From Sinohyriopsis cumingii (Eukaryota; Mollusca; Bivalvia; Unionida; Unionidae), in NCBI GenBank assembly GCA_028554795.2, contig CM068831.1:61622769-61686768 (forward strand): a stretch of 64,000 nt of DNA. Direction: 5' to 3'. The first letter of the stretch is position 1, and each line of letters starts with the position of its first letter. The translations under genes and the position numbers were made by a program. This document shows, one piece after another, positions 12,061-25,069 of this stretch. Under the pieces are notes generated by a model that did not search any database, was not told the origin of the DNA, and worked only from the letters and a program-made list of their open reading frames with translations.

Positions 12061-12243
12061 TCGTGGTGGAAGAAAAAGCCATCGGCCTGTTGAATTATTG
12101 TTGTATTGAATTCGTCCCTAAACTAACATCTATTTAGAGTGTTCTTATCACATAGCAATATGCATCTACATAATGAACCTATCGATTGACTTTCAACGCG
12201 ACATTGCAGCGCAGCATTACATATACGAGCACGAATGTTTATG
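11641..12243. repeat. 442-bp-spaced internal duplication
   Basis: About 160 bases starting CGGCCTGTTG at 11641 recur at 12083 (through the CATTACATATACGAGCA segment) with roughly 80 percent identity by eye. The duplication lies inside fossil element 2 and is probably an old tandem duplication. Confidence 0.75.
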
Positions 12244-12765
12244 GAAGACCCAACTGAAAAATATAATTAATGTGGAAACAGTAAATCTAAAAATATACCA
12301 CATACTAGTCTTTGTTACTGATATAAATATATACTATGCATCCGGGGTAGTCGCTGGAGCACCAAATATAATCGGATCATAATCGACTACATAAATAGGA
12401 GTAAGTATTGCAGTTATATCCAATGTTGCTGATAATCTTAATATCATCGCAAAAAATATATATGTATTCGGTTGATGAATTACATGAATATACAACTTTA
12501 CTATAACGGAAGCACTAGCACATTCGAATTATCATCGTTATTTTCATAGGAGCTTAAAGATGGAATAATATCAGATTAAATGTTCGAAGAAATGATTAAG
12601 GTTTACCATAAAGCAACTCTAACTCAAGAAACCGCCGTCTCAGACAAGCACAATAAAAATCTAAAGATTCCGCCTTCTCCAACATTCAAATTCCGGACTT
12701 AAATAATAATATCGCAATAATTACTTGAACATATCGTCACTAAACACAACACACCAACAATCAGG
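12244..12765. other. Element 2 interior, nothing recognised
   Basis: AT-rich sequence between the duplicated segment and the penton-type gene. No family is recognised. Confidence 0.35.
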
Positions 12766-14130
12766 ATGATATCAGCAAGCTCAACCAAGCCTGAGTTTGA
12801 TCTTAGCTTTCCAACGGCAATATCAGCTAAAGAAATAGCCTTAGCTCAATTGAGAGTATATTTTAGCTGGCCGAATATTAGATCATTCCATGGGTTGCAC
12901 GTAAATAAAGCATTAGTGTTTTCGTACCAAGATAAATGTGATGGAAGCCCTGATTGGCTATTGGTCTGGTCTTCCTACTGGCAATTATCAAATATAACAG
13001 ATCAATAGTGAATTCCAACGCAGGATTAAATCTAGAAAAGAATCCAAAATCGATATTAGGGCTCAAAAGCCAATATTATCGGCGGCAATGGAAATATCGG
13101 CACAAGATTATGTAGTACATGTATATCAGTCGTCGGTTTGAACTGTGTTAGAATGGCCAGAGATAGCACCACCAGCACCTGTCAGCACGATAGCACTGTC
13201 AACGCGCCCTCAACTGAGCGAATTTATCACAAACAAATAATCGCATTTGGAAAACATTCCAGAATATCATGGGTCTCGGATGTGGAATGAAATTTTTAAA
13301 AAAATGGACATTTCTGTATTTGGTACTTCTGGGATTAGAATCATGCGTGGGGGGAGGGGATTCGTCCCACAGAAATGAGTTGGAAGTATTCCAACCTTTT
13401 ACTTACCGAAGATAATATCAAAATGTTGTTTGATGGTTTTTGATAAATGAGTATGTCATTTAGTCGAAGGATGAAATTATCAAACAAAGAGAAACCTGAA
13501 CTAAGTTGCACGGACTTTGAGAATGTTCACCAGAGCCTTATGCAGGCGGTTATTGAAGCCATCGGTGAATCTATCAATTTGCTTGATGGCACTAAACACC
13601 AACATAAGCAATTTCTCTTGAACAAATATTCGACAGCAACAACTCAGCTGTCAGAGGCAGTTCTGCCAACATTTAAATTTCCTGGGTTTAACGCCGACGA
13701 GCTGAAGGAAAACGTCAACGCAATCATAAATGAATACTATCCTCAACTCGTTTAGGCATGAAAAAATACCTCCTCTTCCAGGTATTCTCAAACATAACAA
13801 TGACCCAGACAGCGGTGGTCGTCATATATCACCAGATATTGTCAATATTGCATTAACAATAACAATCAATATTGTATGTATGCGGTCTATGGCAGCTATC
13901 AAGTAGATCACGAAAGATCTAGACATGCGCAGTAAGGATATATCCTATATTTATTCACCCCTGAAGTTACGCCTGGATTTTTAATTATGTCAGTACATGT
14001 TAATCCGGTATATCTACGACGCCATAATCCGCTATTGTCTCGGATAGATTTTAGACTTTACGACGAAAGTGGACATATGCTTGATTTAAAAAATAAATCT
14101 TTGATAATAAGATTATGTGTGAGATTTTGA
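12766..14130 (+). pseudogene. Penton-type minor capsid gene, fossil (element 2)
   Basis: Three separate stretches match the better copy at 61448-62847: MISASSTKPEFDLSFPTAIS with AKEIALAQLRVY; the PTFKFPGFNADELKENV region; and the C-terminal segment PVYLRRHNPLLSRIDFRLYD. The C-terminal motif resembles the last strands of the jelly-roll penton proteins of Polinton and adintovirus relatives. It is broken. The stretch 13010-13440 between matches is only weakly similar. Confidence 0.65.
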
Positions 14131-15222
14131 TAATAATCAGGGAGTAATAAAATGTCTAGCCCGGGTACTTATCCCAACATGCCTTTAAATTTTCGGAATT
14201 CATAATATAATGAATATTTATTTAAAATAAAAGCCCAAAATAGACAGAATAATGAGCGATTTCCCGTTCCATGGGATTCCTTCATTTTGCCAATAACTGC
14301 CGTTTCAAGCCATCAGTAATGCCTTTTTTTCTTCGGATATCTTTCTGAATATCCTTGTATGGGGTACCCTTCATGATGCCTTTTTTCTTTCTGGATGGCA
14401 TTCTTTCTTAATGTCCTTTTCTGTGGCACACTTCAAGAGGGTGTGGACTCATCACTCTTGCTGTGGAGTTTTTGTCGTTCTAGTTTTCCAATTTTTTAAA
14501 AATTTTATGCACACCTCACCCTAAATCAAACCCCTGAGAGTGCAGAATAGCACCGACTATATTGTCCAACATGGTGGGAGGTGTATACAGATGTATTTCT
14601 GGGGGAACCCAAATTTATTAAATTGCGATTATCGCCGAACCGCCGACAAATTTGTAAGACATGGGATTGGAACGCCAGACATCGAGTACGAACATTCGCA
14701 GCAATAATCGCTTGCTCACGGATCCTTCATACGATTTTATGTTTCAATAAATTATTATAATGTTAACTATACCTGTAAATCCAGAATAGCTTACCTGGAT
14801 TATATACAAGGGGCGTGGCGTGTATGCCCCTTTTATTTTTCTGAATTGTCAGGGACATTATCAAGGCCTATAATGTACAAGAGAGACCGGCAGTCAAAGG
14901 GGGACAAACAAACGAACAATCATCAGTGGCCATTATAAATTATTACGTAGTTACAAGCGAGGCTACAGTTTAATTACTCTACCGAAGGGAGTTTTACTTG
15001 CCAGAGTAATCTCCCTGCATCTGGAGTGAGTTTTGCATACAATTGACGACTACAACAAAATATATAATGGAGTCAAACTAGATTCAGGAGTGGATATACT
15101 GGAATATTATCTTTTGTTTGTATTCTTTAATGAAATGTTGATCTGGTTATATTATCTGCGACACATTGTACTGAAGGTGTGAAAATACAGAAATAGTTAA
15201 TAGTAGCATTTATCAGTTTACA
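14131..15222. other. Element 2 interior, unassigned
   Basis: No gene family is recognised. Around 14310-14400 a phrase starting ATGCCTTTTTT..CTT occurs twice within 60 bases. Lysine-rich minus-strand frames exist there but are too short to name. Confidence 0.35.
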
Positions 15223-15417
15223 TTATGTTTCTTTGCCTGTCTCCGCAATCACAGATCTTGCACGCTTATCATGTGTTCCAGTATTTTCACGTTTACAATT
15301 CTGACTCTGTGTAATAGTCTGCAAATTATTTAAATAATTATTTCTTGGATCTGAATCAATATGATGAATACCAAGACCGTCTTTGATTAGACCATTATAC
15401 AACTGATACACAAACAT
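15223..15417 (-). pseudogene. HNH endonuclease fragment, fossil (element 2)
   Basis: The minus strand encodes LGIHHIDSDPRNNYLNNLQT followed by ITQSQNCKRE. The HHIDxDxxNNxxxNL core with downstream SQN and R is the HNH nuclease fold of homing and phage-type endonucleases, with two histidines and the asparagines of the metal site. It runs opposite to the rest of the element. In such elements HNH genes may be cargo or a stray homing gene. It is only a fragment compared with full HNH proteins. Confidence 0.7.
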
Positions 15418-15954
15418 GTGAAAGAATATTTAAAAAAAAAAACAACAGAGAACATAACATAACCAGCATTATTTACAAAACAGACTGATTTTTAGTCGAC
15501 ATTTCCTGATGATATCAGCACGAGATGCCTCATAATTCCTGATGATGGAATGTTTCACAAATTCATCTTTTCTCCATTTATACATTAAATATTATTTCTT
15601 TAAATTATTATTTTACTGTTTGAAAAATATTTTTGCTGCTAACCGGAAAATCATCCTTTTTCATTTTCATCATTTTTTAAATAATAATATAATTTAAAAG
15701 CTCTGCATATTCTACCTCTACAGTCTACACACAAATGCGTTTCACCCTAGACTCCGACACTACACTTTAAAAACGGCTTTGGCTCAAGACACGCTCGTCG
15801 CAGACTCTGCATGTAACATCCACATAATTCATTTACACAAGCCGGAGTACAAAGAGTTGCAGATCCAATCATCATCAACTCACATGTCTTTGATTGAATC
15901 ACTATATGTTTGTTTTGAAGTTTAATTTAAATATATAATTACCTTAATTAGAAC

Positions 15955-16554
15955 ATGGAGGAATTTAAGCTCTCTAAAACTAGATTCGATCTTGACAGAA
16001 TAACCCTTGACTTACAGAGCGAGGTCTAGTTGTTTGTGATTTGACGAATAAGACTCCAATCAATTGTATCTATGAAGCCAAGAGAGAGTTTAGCAGCGAT
16101 GGTGCGACTCATGTGTGGTCAACATTTAAAATTATACAGGACGACATAACCTCTGACATGGTCAGGATTGATATTATAATGAATGATCAAAGAGCGAGAA
16201 CAGTTACTCGTTATCTTGACAAACAAAAATCATTTTTTAAAATAAAATTTTATGTTGCTGTAGACCACATCTAGATTATCCGTGACAAAAACAACCCTGT
16301 TCAAGAATCACACCACGCAGGAGATATTTACGTTAAGTACAAATTTCAAACCAGGAATGTTGATTGGTTCTGATAAGCCATATTATGGATCAGCATATCT
16401 TGTGGTATGTGTGGTTACACTCAAGACTGGGTTATTCGTTCTATTCCCCCCTTTAAGTTCACCCGATTCATATAAATGTTTAACAGGCACATTACCTAGT
16501 ACTGACTGTTTTAAGGAAGATTCCTGCCGTTGTGCTGTTGTTTGTTTTTGGTGA
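15955..16554 (+). pseudogene. Unassigned genes of fossil element 2
   Basis: Plus-strand open stretches begin MEEFKLSKTRFDLDRITLDL and, further on, TNKTPINCIYEAKREF and FKPGMLIGSDKPYYGSAYLV. I recognise no family. Position between HNH and ATPase, and the shared strand, suggest element genes. Remnants are broken. Confidence 0.35.
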
Positions 16555-17750
16555 ATGCATTGATAGGTTTCAAAGAAATTCCACGATTAATTTAATTATT
16601 TAATGGTATTATTGCAACCTTTTCACGAGATCTGTTCAGAACTTTTGTAAGGGATATTTCCTGCGCCTATTGATACTCAAACAATCTCTCAGCAGGTTTT
16701 CTTTTCAATATTTAAATGATTGACTGATTGCAGTGAATGATGTTTCATCAGATTGTATGTGGCTGCATGAAGACATTCTTTGTTAGGGTCGATCTGCAGC
16801 AACTGTGGCCATATCAGCCTGACACGTTGATAAATTCATTTAAATGCAGATTCATGTTAATTTGATGTTTTGTTGATAGTGGTTCTGCTTTTGATATCTA
16901 CTTGAAACATCAACGGCAGTCAAGGCGTATGTGTATGTATGTGATTGACGTCTACCAGTTTTAAAAGTATCATGAGGTGAAAACAAAATATCTGACTGAT
17001 GAGCTTCATTGGAAATGCTGTTATCAAAATGTGCGTACTGAATTTTTAAGGCCGTGGTAGGTACATGTGCCATATTGCCTGTCGTGCTGAACAATTTGCA
17101 GCAACCGTAGTTACGTTACGTTGCAGTTACGTTTGCTGCATCAGCAATATTACCATTCGCTGCTCTACCCTCCAGTATCCTATTGGGTTATAATAAATTG
17201 ATTCCATTATTATAATAATAAAAGGCCGACTAATTACCGGCTCCTAGTACTAGTTTACCATTCATCTCAAATCTTATCAGCCAATGAGCAAGCAATTCTC
17301 TGAGAGATTTATTTTTTTACAGACTTTATAGTGAAATAACTTCATGACTACAATATGTCATTGTTGCAAATGTAGATTTCTGTACGCGACATCATAAAAA
17401 TGGCAAGCTTGATCAATCGCATTTATTAAATGCTCTGCATACCGTGATTGATCTGTTTCGTCAAGGCGGATATCAAGTCGGGTTCCAAGACCACATTAAT
17501 TATATCCAGCAAGATGATTCTCGCCAGGAAGCTTAGTCCATGAAGCATCTGTCAATTTTCCGAGTGAAGTAGTGATATATCTGCATGTTGCATGAGAGAT
17601 CAATCTGTATTTATTTATATCACATTTCACACACTTGCTGTAAGTGCACGCTTTTATTACTCTTCGTTATTGTTTATAATCAACTGTTGGGGGTGGATGC
17701 TCTGATCGAACACAATATACATTCAAATACTTATTATATAATCAGACAAC
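16555..17750. other. Element 2 interior, nothing recognised
   Basis: No coding similarity is recognised on either strand. Confidence 0.35.
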
Positions 17751-18562
17751 ATGAATATCATTGATTTTTCAGCGACACGAGAGAAGGAAAAGTTAATCAT
17801 CATCCAGTGCTACCAACTTCAATCAGATCATTTATCACGGGCCCATCTGGTTCATGTAAAACAAAATTGTTAGTTAATCTAATAATGAAATGAATTAAGT
17901 GTAAAATATATTTAGTGACGCCATCTACAGATGACCAGCCATGCTACAACATGCTGAAATATTTTAATGAAGAAGCAATGTTGATGGACGAGGATGGAAT
18001 GATGTTATTTACTTTATTATCGATATTGTTAGCCAAACAATTAAATCCAGCTCATATATTTTCCCAAGGCAGACACAATACACTGATATTATGTTACTCA
18101 GCGATAGACATAAGTACCACAAATGATCAGAGGTAACTGTAAATGTTTCTTGTATTTAGCGCAGTTGATACCCATAAACTAATATATATTCACCAGACTT
18201 GGGATTTACTAGACATGAATATGTTTAAAAACTTCTTCTCAAAAGCACAAGCGATTCCTCAAGGATTTATCACGATACATTTACATTATCCTCGATCACT
18301 GTATCGTGTAGGTCTTGATACAAAATTTTGTTGAGAGACCTGTTGTGTTCAATATTTCATTTGGGCTGGAACTATTAATTTAGAATTATTTATCTCCGAA
18401 AATGCAAAATGCTCATCTTTAAGAAATATTCCTGCACATAGACATTTGCTAGGATATATTTTGAATTTAGACAAGGAAATCTTGGATAATATTATTTTGG
18501 AACAACACAATATTGTTGGCACCTCACCACTACACAGGCACATCAACACCTTCAACGTTTGA
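17751..18562 (+). pseudogene. Packaging ATPase (A32/FtsK-HerA type), fossil
   Basis: Starts MNIIDFSATREKEK. Downstream comes SIRSFITGPSGSCKTKLLVN, a Walker A (GPSGxxKT) placed as in Polinton and virophage genome-packaging ATPases. Later segments IFSQGRHNT (family FSRGRH motif), HKLIYIHQTWDLLDMNMF and the LYRVGLD end also fit. The enzyme would pump DNA into the capsid. It is part of element 2 and broken. A further open stretch around 18417-18562 (LNLDKEILDNIILEQHN) is unassigned. Confidence 0.7.
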
Positions 18563-19464
18563 TTTATTTTGATTTATTTTGGAATATTACTTACGTTTAT
18601 TCAGAATTTTGTTAGAACTTGTGTTATAAAACTCAAGGATTATTTGGAACTTAATTCACAAACCAATACGTTCTATTTATATTTTCACCTTGTACCCTTG
18701 AGAATTGAACTATGTTTTAAATTTTTCACTCATTTCTATTACTTATTGTATGACTAAAGAGTAGTAATACTTCAATTAATGCACACCAATGAATACTGTG
18801 TTTAAGACGTTAAGCTTGCTATGTTTGATAATGCATTTAATCTAGCACAATACTCAATTTTCAGTTTATGTCTCGTATCTGTCAAACCCAAACGATGGAA
18901 GATGGGACATTGTGCATATATTTATCCTCAAGGTATCTCCTATCAGATACCGTATAGTATGTTTATTTAATTTTTAAATATTTGATTGCATTCATACCTA
19001 ATGAAACTCTGTCGACCAAAGTTTCTCTTTGATATTTTGGATTTATTCAATAACAAGCACACTTGCATTGTACAGGAAATTACTAATGAGAGAAAATGTT
19101 TTGTTACTGATGTAAACAATATCCCGAATATATATAATTTACTTACGAATAGTTCCAAATGATTAAATAAATTAAACAAGGTATAACCCGAGTCCATAAG
19201 GAATGAGGATTATTTTTGTCATCATGAATTTCATCCGCACTAAACAAGCGATTAAATAACTTTTATTGAAATACAAACGCCTCACCAACACATAAAACCC
19301 AGTTGATCAAGCTTCTACATGTAATGAAAGATGTCGCTACGATAAACTGTTGAAAAGATGCGTTACACGAAACCTTAAAGTGCACAAATGCAGATAAGAA
19401 TAAGGCAATACACAATATTCACACTGGCCGCTTACCGACAAAGCATTAAAGGAAATAAACGTAC
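18563..19464 (-). other. Intron between fossil element 2 and the TSP1 exon
   Basis: AT-rich with no recognisable feature. The right end of element 2 probably lies here but no terminal repeat is visible by eye. Confidence 0.35.
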
Positions 19465-19620
19465 CATGGCATTCATCCGTGCACGATGATTCTTCACGCC
19501 GATGACCTAGACAATCAGCACCACCATTAGCTGGAGTTGGATTGTTACATTCTCTCTCTCGGGTTCGTGTCTCCGTATTGCATATGCACTGACTCCATGC
19601 TCCCCACATGCTCCAGCCAC
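19465..19620 (-). CDS. TSP1-domain exon (left gene)
   Basis: A 156-base exon, phase 1-1, with a CATAG acceptor and a GTACGT donor. It encodes GWSMWGAWSQCICNTETRTR with a CNNPTPANGGADC segment ending SSCTDECH. It is the same TSP1 subtype as 4954 and 6561. It is the most 5' convincing TSP1 exon of the left gene in this window; the intron to the next exon is about 12.7 kb because it carries fossil element 2. Confidence 0.87.
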
Positions 19621-22600
19621 CTATGACTATATCCAGGATCGTTTATATACAATGAAGCTTACGCAAGAGAATTGGTCAGTATTTAAACAGAGCTGTTTGT
19701 TGCTGGACCGGTTAAATAATTAACTTATGCAAATTCGACTCAAACTGATCAAGACCTTGCAAGGACATCAATCAGTTATACAGAAGACATTTTACAAAGG
19801 AATTAATGCTTCAAATGAAAGATAGTCAAGTATTTTATTTTCTTTATTTAATTTTTAAATATTTCTGATTCCTCGTTTTTTGAAAGAGAAAGGAAAGTGT
19901 ATGTAATTATAACTAATTTCATTTCTCTTAGTTCTGTAAACATCCTTTCCTTTGAAATGTCAGCAATTTCCATATATGAAAGAAGAGTCTTCAACCTACC
20001 TATTTGGCTGTATGTGGGCAGTATGAATGGAATGAAATGATGTAGATGACAATATTGATATTTGCCTGATTCAAGCGTGCAAGAGTTAGTAATGTACTTA
20101 ATTTAAAATATACAAAATACTTTCAAACACGAACACTGTTGTCTGTTGTCAGTATGATGCAAATTTAAACAACAAAAAACAATATAAATATAATCGAAAA
20201 TTTATATTTTGCAATGACAGTAACATCCTTCATTATCTTCATTGCAGACATATACATGAATAAAACTATTGACGTAATTGACAATGGCCCTCAAGAACAT
20301 AACACTGTAACAGAATTGATGAGAGCTGCCACGAGCTGATGTTATAAATGCTTACAAGTGTCATTTGAATGATATAGAGGTTCAGTGACATATTTAGGTG
20401 AACGAAGTAGTGACATATATGTCCACAAGAATTGTATTATAGTATATAGCAGAACCAAATTAATGTTCTCAATAGCGGCTAAGTATTTTACAAATTTATA
20501 GTCATATATTAAATAACAGAAAAGCCAAACCAAACATGTTTTGCAAAACATTGACAAATAATTAAATTGTCTAAATTATAAAATGAATGTTTAAGAGGGA
20601 TGTACAGTATTCATAATTAAATCTAAAATAATCCTAAAAGGTTCTGCACAATTCCAAACATAACTTGTTGGAAAAGTAAAGATATTCATTGTTTGACCAG
20701 ATTAGGTATATTTGGAAAGGATACAACGTGTACAGACTGTTATCAAAATTGTTATTTTTATAGCTCTTGTCTTAATATTGCATCAAGGAGTTACCTCTGT
20801 GAATCTTGTGGATGCACACATTATGGTAAAGACAAAATGTATTGATGTCCATTATTGTATGATTTATATTCTTCTGCGTTAGCATATAATATTTATGCCA
20901 CTACAAACCATTCTGTACGGTGTGTTGCTTCCATGTGAATTCGGATTAATAGATTAACCATTCATTTAATTCATTCAATTCAAAATATTAATCAGAGCTT
21001 TTATTGATGCTGAGTCACGAAATTGTCTCAACGATCCTTGAATTTTACTTTTATTTTATGGCGCTTGGCCTGTCCCAAATATTGTTTGGTAGGGAGCTGG
21101 GTGGTGGTGGTGGCGAAATAGAAATATATGATTTTATTTTAATTTGATTTTGGTGGTGCTCCATGACATTTCAAGAAACATATTTGGCACGGGAGATTGT
21201 GAAAATGGACTGTATTGTGCTCTGGGGTAAATGAACCAGGATTGTGGTTGCAGGCCAGGAAATATTTCAAACAGTTTTCATGCCGATCCACGATTCTTAT
21301 GAAATAATTTGCTGGAAGGTAGGTTCCTGGTATATGTTGTTTTATAAAAGATACACAAGCGGTCAGGAGACTGCATGAGTTAAGAAGGATATATTTTATA
21401 TTTTACTCATTAATCAATACCAAAAAAGTTCCAACTAAGAGCTTGTACGATTCCATGCGTTTTACAGAGAATATTTACCTGGTGACATTATAGAATGGAT
21501 GACTGCAATCGCTTGTGCATCTGAAAAATATAACTGATTACAAAGGTGATGACTGTACTAGATGAAGTTGTCATGGTCATGGACGGGATGCTGGAGCTGC
21601 TGAAGATGGTTTTGTGATAAAACAATTGATATCGCGTGTGCAATTTATTTATTTTAAAATAAATACAGATAAGGTGTTAATTCTGTACGATCACTATTAA
21701 TTTCGTCAATGAATCAGATATAAATTAAAGTGTTTACATAGCCATGTCTCTCAAATCCAAGAAAAAATTAAAAAACCTCACTTTTATGTAATTCCTGAAA
21801 ACAGTTACGCATTATCGTGCTGGATGGAAAGTAAGTTAAATGTCGTTTTGGCGAATAAGATGAAATGGTGTAAAGGTTATGATTCAGTTTTCTCATACTG
21901 CGATAACTGACACTGATTGAAGATGAAATGAATACCATTGGCATTGCAGAGAAATCCAGAGCATGTGGCAATCTCGTAGTACGCCCGTTTCGCACAACTT
22001 GTAGTGGATGGACATGTAAAGACCCTTTGAATTGTCTGGAACGATGAACATAACATTAACTGCGTTATTTTCGACGCCTTAAACAATGCCATATTTTGTT
22101 AGCCCGACGAAAACATTTCTATTTATTTCATATGTAAGGAAAAGAAAATGTACATTCCGACTTTATGTAAATATGCACCGGTGCATTTCAAGGAATGAAA
22201 ATAGTAAGAATACTGATAATAAAAATTATTTGCATACAAGATGAAATAGCTCTATTCTTACACAAGTTGGAATATCTCTAGTTATCATGAGATGCTCAAC
22301 TCTTTAAATGCGTTGTCTACCTCTCCATCAAAAATCTTCTCCTCCCTATCCTACCTCCCGTGATCGATACAAATCGGTCATGAATAATGTAATCAATGTT
22401 TCCAGCATTCCCGCATTCAGCCGCAATGCACCTCTCTCTCACACACACACATATGATTATTTTCTATAAACAAAATAATTTGAGTATATCATGGGATTTC
22501 TAGACTGGTTTCTCTACTGAGAATGTTTGATTTATTTAACCGATTGCTTCAGCAAGAAACCTAGATATCGCTGGTACCCATATCTCCATCTTTGAAAAAT

Positions 22601-22931
22601 GTTGTTTTAGTGAGGTCTATTTGGGAATTGTTTTTAATGTGGAACATGGTTTATGTCTTTGATTTCATTAAACGGTCCGTCTCCTTGGTTCGATTGTAAA
22701 CAATGCGCAGCAACTAATGTATAATCCTTTTACTTGTAATATTTTAGCAATATATTAAACACTTATTCGTAAGTAGTATATACTGTACCCACCGTACGGC
22801 AAAGGTGAACATTAGGGTTACAACAACCTTTGTATGGGAAAGATCCTGTCTGGTCATTTATAGCCTGTAGATCTTGTAAATGACTAGCATGGGTAATGTT
22901 TACTATGGAGGCATTGATGCAAACCTGCAAT

Positions 22932-22993
<62 letters not shown>

Positions 22994-24815
22994 GACAGAG
23001 AGAAATAAGAGAATATGCATGCATTAATGTATAATTCTACACACAACAATTTATAACGGTTTTCTAACGTTCAGAGATGAACATGAACATTTTCAAATGA
23101 CGACGCATCTTAAATCCACAAAACAAATAACAAATATGTTAAAATGGGTAAGTGACATATATAGGTTGTGTTCTGCAAAATAGAAATAACAAAGGGAATA
23201 TATTGCCTATCACACACAAACTGAGTTCACACATACGCAAACACAGGCACAGGATGGCTGTACAAGATAATTAGATGTAGAACTTAAAATCGTAAAATGG
23301 TTAATAAAATATAATGCAGTACTTTGATTTAACCAAACGTAGTTAACGTGGCGTTTGATACCTATCTTCAATCTAAATGTTTACATCGTACACTTAAAGC
23401 GAAATTATGTATTTTACTGACGTCCGTGATTGTACACCTTGGGAAGCACATAATCGAACATTTATAAATTCAAATTTGTTTTGAATTTTATTCGCTCGTA
23501 ATGCTAACAATATTAAAATGGCGAACAAAAATTTAGATATAGTACGTACTAAACCGCATTTACTTTTTGTAAAATGATATATCTGTTCAATTCATATAAC
23601 TTATGAGCAAGTTTGGGTCTGATGGTCTCAACGTAAAGCATGTTAGAGTAAGCTATCATAATGTATTATTTGTCATGGATTTGTATAAATTTCATTAGTT
23701 ATTAAATACATATACCAACCCGGGTTTCGTTGTTTGTGTACAACGATATCCAAGGGTGATTTATGTATATTGTACAAATATTTCGAAACAATTGTACTCG
23801 TACATGCTTAACAAATGGCAGAATAACTAATGTATGCCCACATGAATCTCAAATCCAAAGGGTACTAAGTATGAAATTAACTTTCTTAAGTCTTCGTATT
23901 TAAGGAAAAAGTATTAGACATTTTTCATAATCTTCTTTGTTGCACAAAAGTCCGATACATAGGATCTTTGTTTGTGGCAGGCGTTCGATGACGGCCAGAA
24001 ATGAGCAATAATTCTCAACTTGAAAATTTACAGCTGTTCCTTTAAGCAAAAAGAAAAACATGTTCTTAACTGAAAATTTGTCTTCTATAAACAAAATAAT
24101 TTGGTGTCATTTATTTCTGCTTTTTCTCCACATACTTCGTACCGTTGTAAAAGTTCATGAGATTTGGAATATTTGTACATATTCTTTAGTGCCTTATCCT
24201 ATAAGAAAGTGTCGATATTGTTGTGTTCCTGTACATAATGGAATTCATTGGAGCCTTTATATAGCACCATAAGAACGTTTTAGTTTGAACGATTGAATTT
24301 TTGTTGATATTCTGGTCCAAGAATTAGTCGACCAGTCTTGTTCACATGCCGAATTGGCGAAGAAGGAACAAACGGACTAACCAACGGTTAATATACTACT
24401 ACTGAGTGTAGTGGTACCCTGTGTTCGTTATCACACTCACGTCAAAACATGGGTAGTCTACTGTTTTTATTTGATCATAACGTCAAACTAAGTTAACGAA
24501 CCAACTGATTATCAAAGTGAAACATACGTCTGGGCAAACATCTACAAAAGACATTCGCTGGCAGCCAGCTGGGTCTGCCGTGATATTCCGGTCATGGAAA
24601 TATATTGTGTAAGTCAATTTTGGTGGGTCGAGATAGGGTTGACTGCTCATATTTCATTCTATGTATTTATTATATCGCAAGCCTAGAATGCTTTACATAA
24701 AAGCAAAGATAATTTATTTACATATTATGCCCCCCGTCTATACAGATCCCGTGTCTTATTGCTAAAGTATTCATGTAAGGAATGTATGAAGCCAGTAACA
24801 TGCAAGGGAAGCATG
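19621..24815 (-). other. Intron or intergenic, microsatellites only
   Basis: No exon can be supported firmly. (AT)n then (GA)n runs occupy about 22931-22999. A cysteine-rich minus-strand stretch at 21877-22092 is a weak PAN-like candidate (see findings). The rest is AT-rich sequence without recognisable similarity. Confidence 0.4.
22931..22999. repeat. (AT)n(GA)n microsatellite
   Basis: A compound run of AT then GA dinucleotides. Confidence 0.95.
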
Positions 24816-25069
24816 TCAATATTCTGACAACCAACTGCGGATGAAATTGTCAATGGAGTTGTATAATTTAAATTCCACGATGGCACCGTAGTCTCCATAT
24901 GGAAAAAAATCAACAGATTTTGTTCTCTGAGTGTGCGAAATAATTCTACTCACTGATCCCGCATCGCAGATTATTATTTCATCTTGGCAGTTGTGACGAA
25001 ACAAACTTGTTAGTGAGCTATGACAACCGAAACAGACCGTGTGATTTGTTCTTAGCTGCAAAATTCTAT
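24816..25069 (-). CDS. Candidate host exon, cysteine-containing
   Basis: On the minus strand a TTTTTTCAG acceptor precedes a phase-1 open stretch starting RILQLRTNHTVCFGCHSSL and continuing through CQDEIIICDAGS. A strong GTGAGT donor follows CDAGS, but it would leave phase 0, and the frame also stays open to 24816. No domain is recognised. It could be an N-terminal exon of the left TSP1 gene or a separate small gene. Confidence 0.3.

Larger units (their letters stand above)
9620..18562 (+). mobile_element. Polinton-type virus-like fossil 2 (decayed)
   Basis: Plus-strand remnants in the order DNA polymerase B, adenain-type protease, fibre-like gene, penton-type gene, then (minus) HNH endonuclease, (plus) unknown genes and a packaging ATPase. 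This gene set is that of Polintons and their adintovirus-like relatives. It lies in the intron between host exons 6561-6722 and 19465-19620. It is thoroughly broken, with many breaks, and looks older than the relative at 55.8-63 kb. No major capsid gene is recognised here. Terminal inverted repeats could not be found by eye, so both ends are approximate. Confidence 0.75.
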
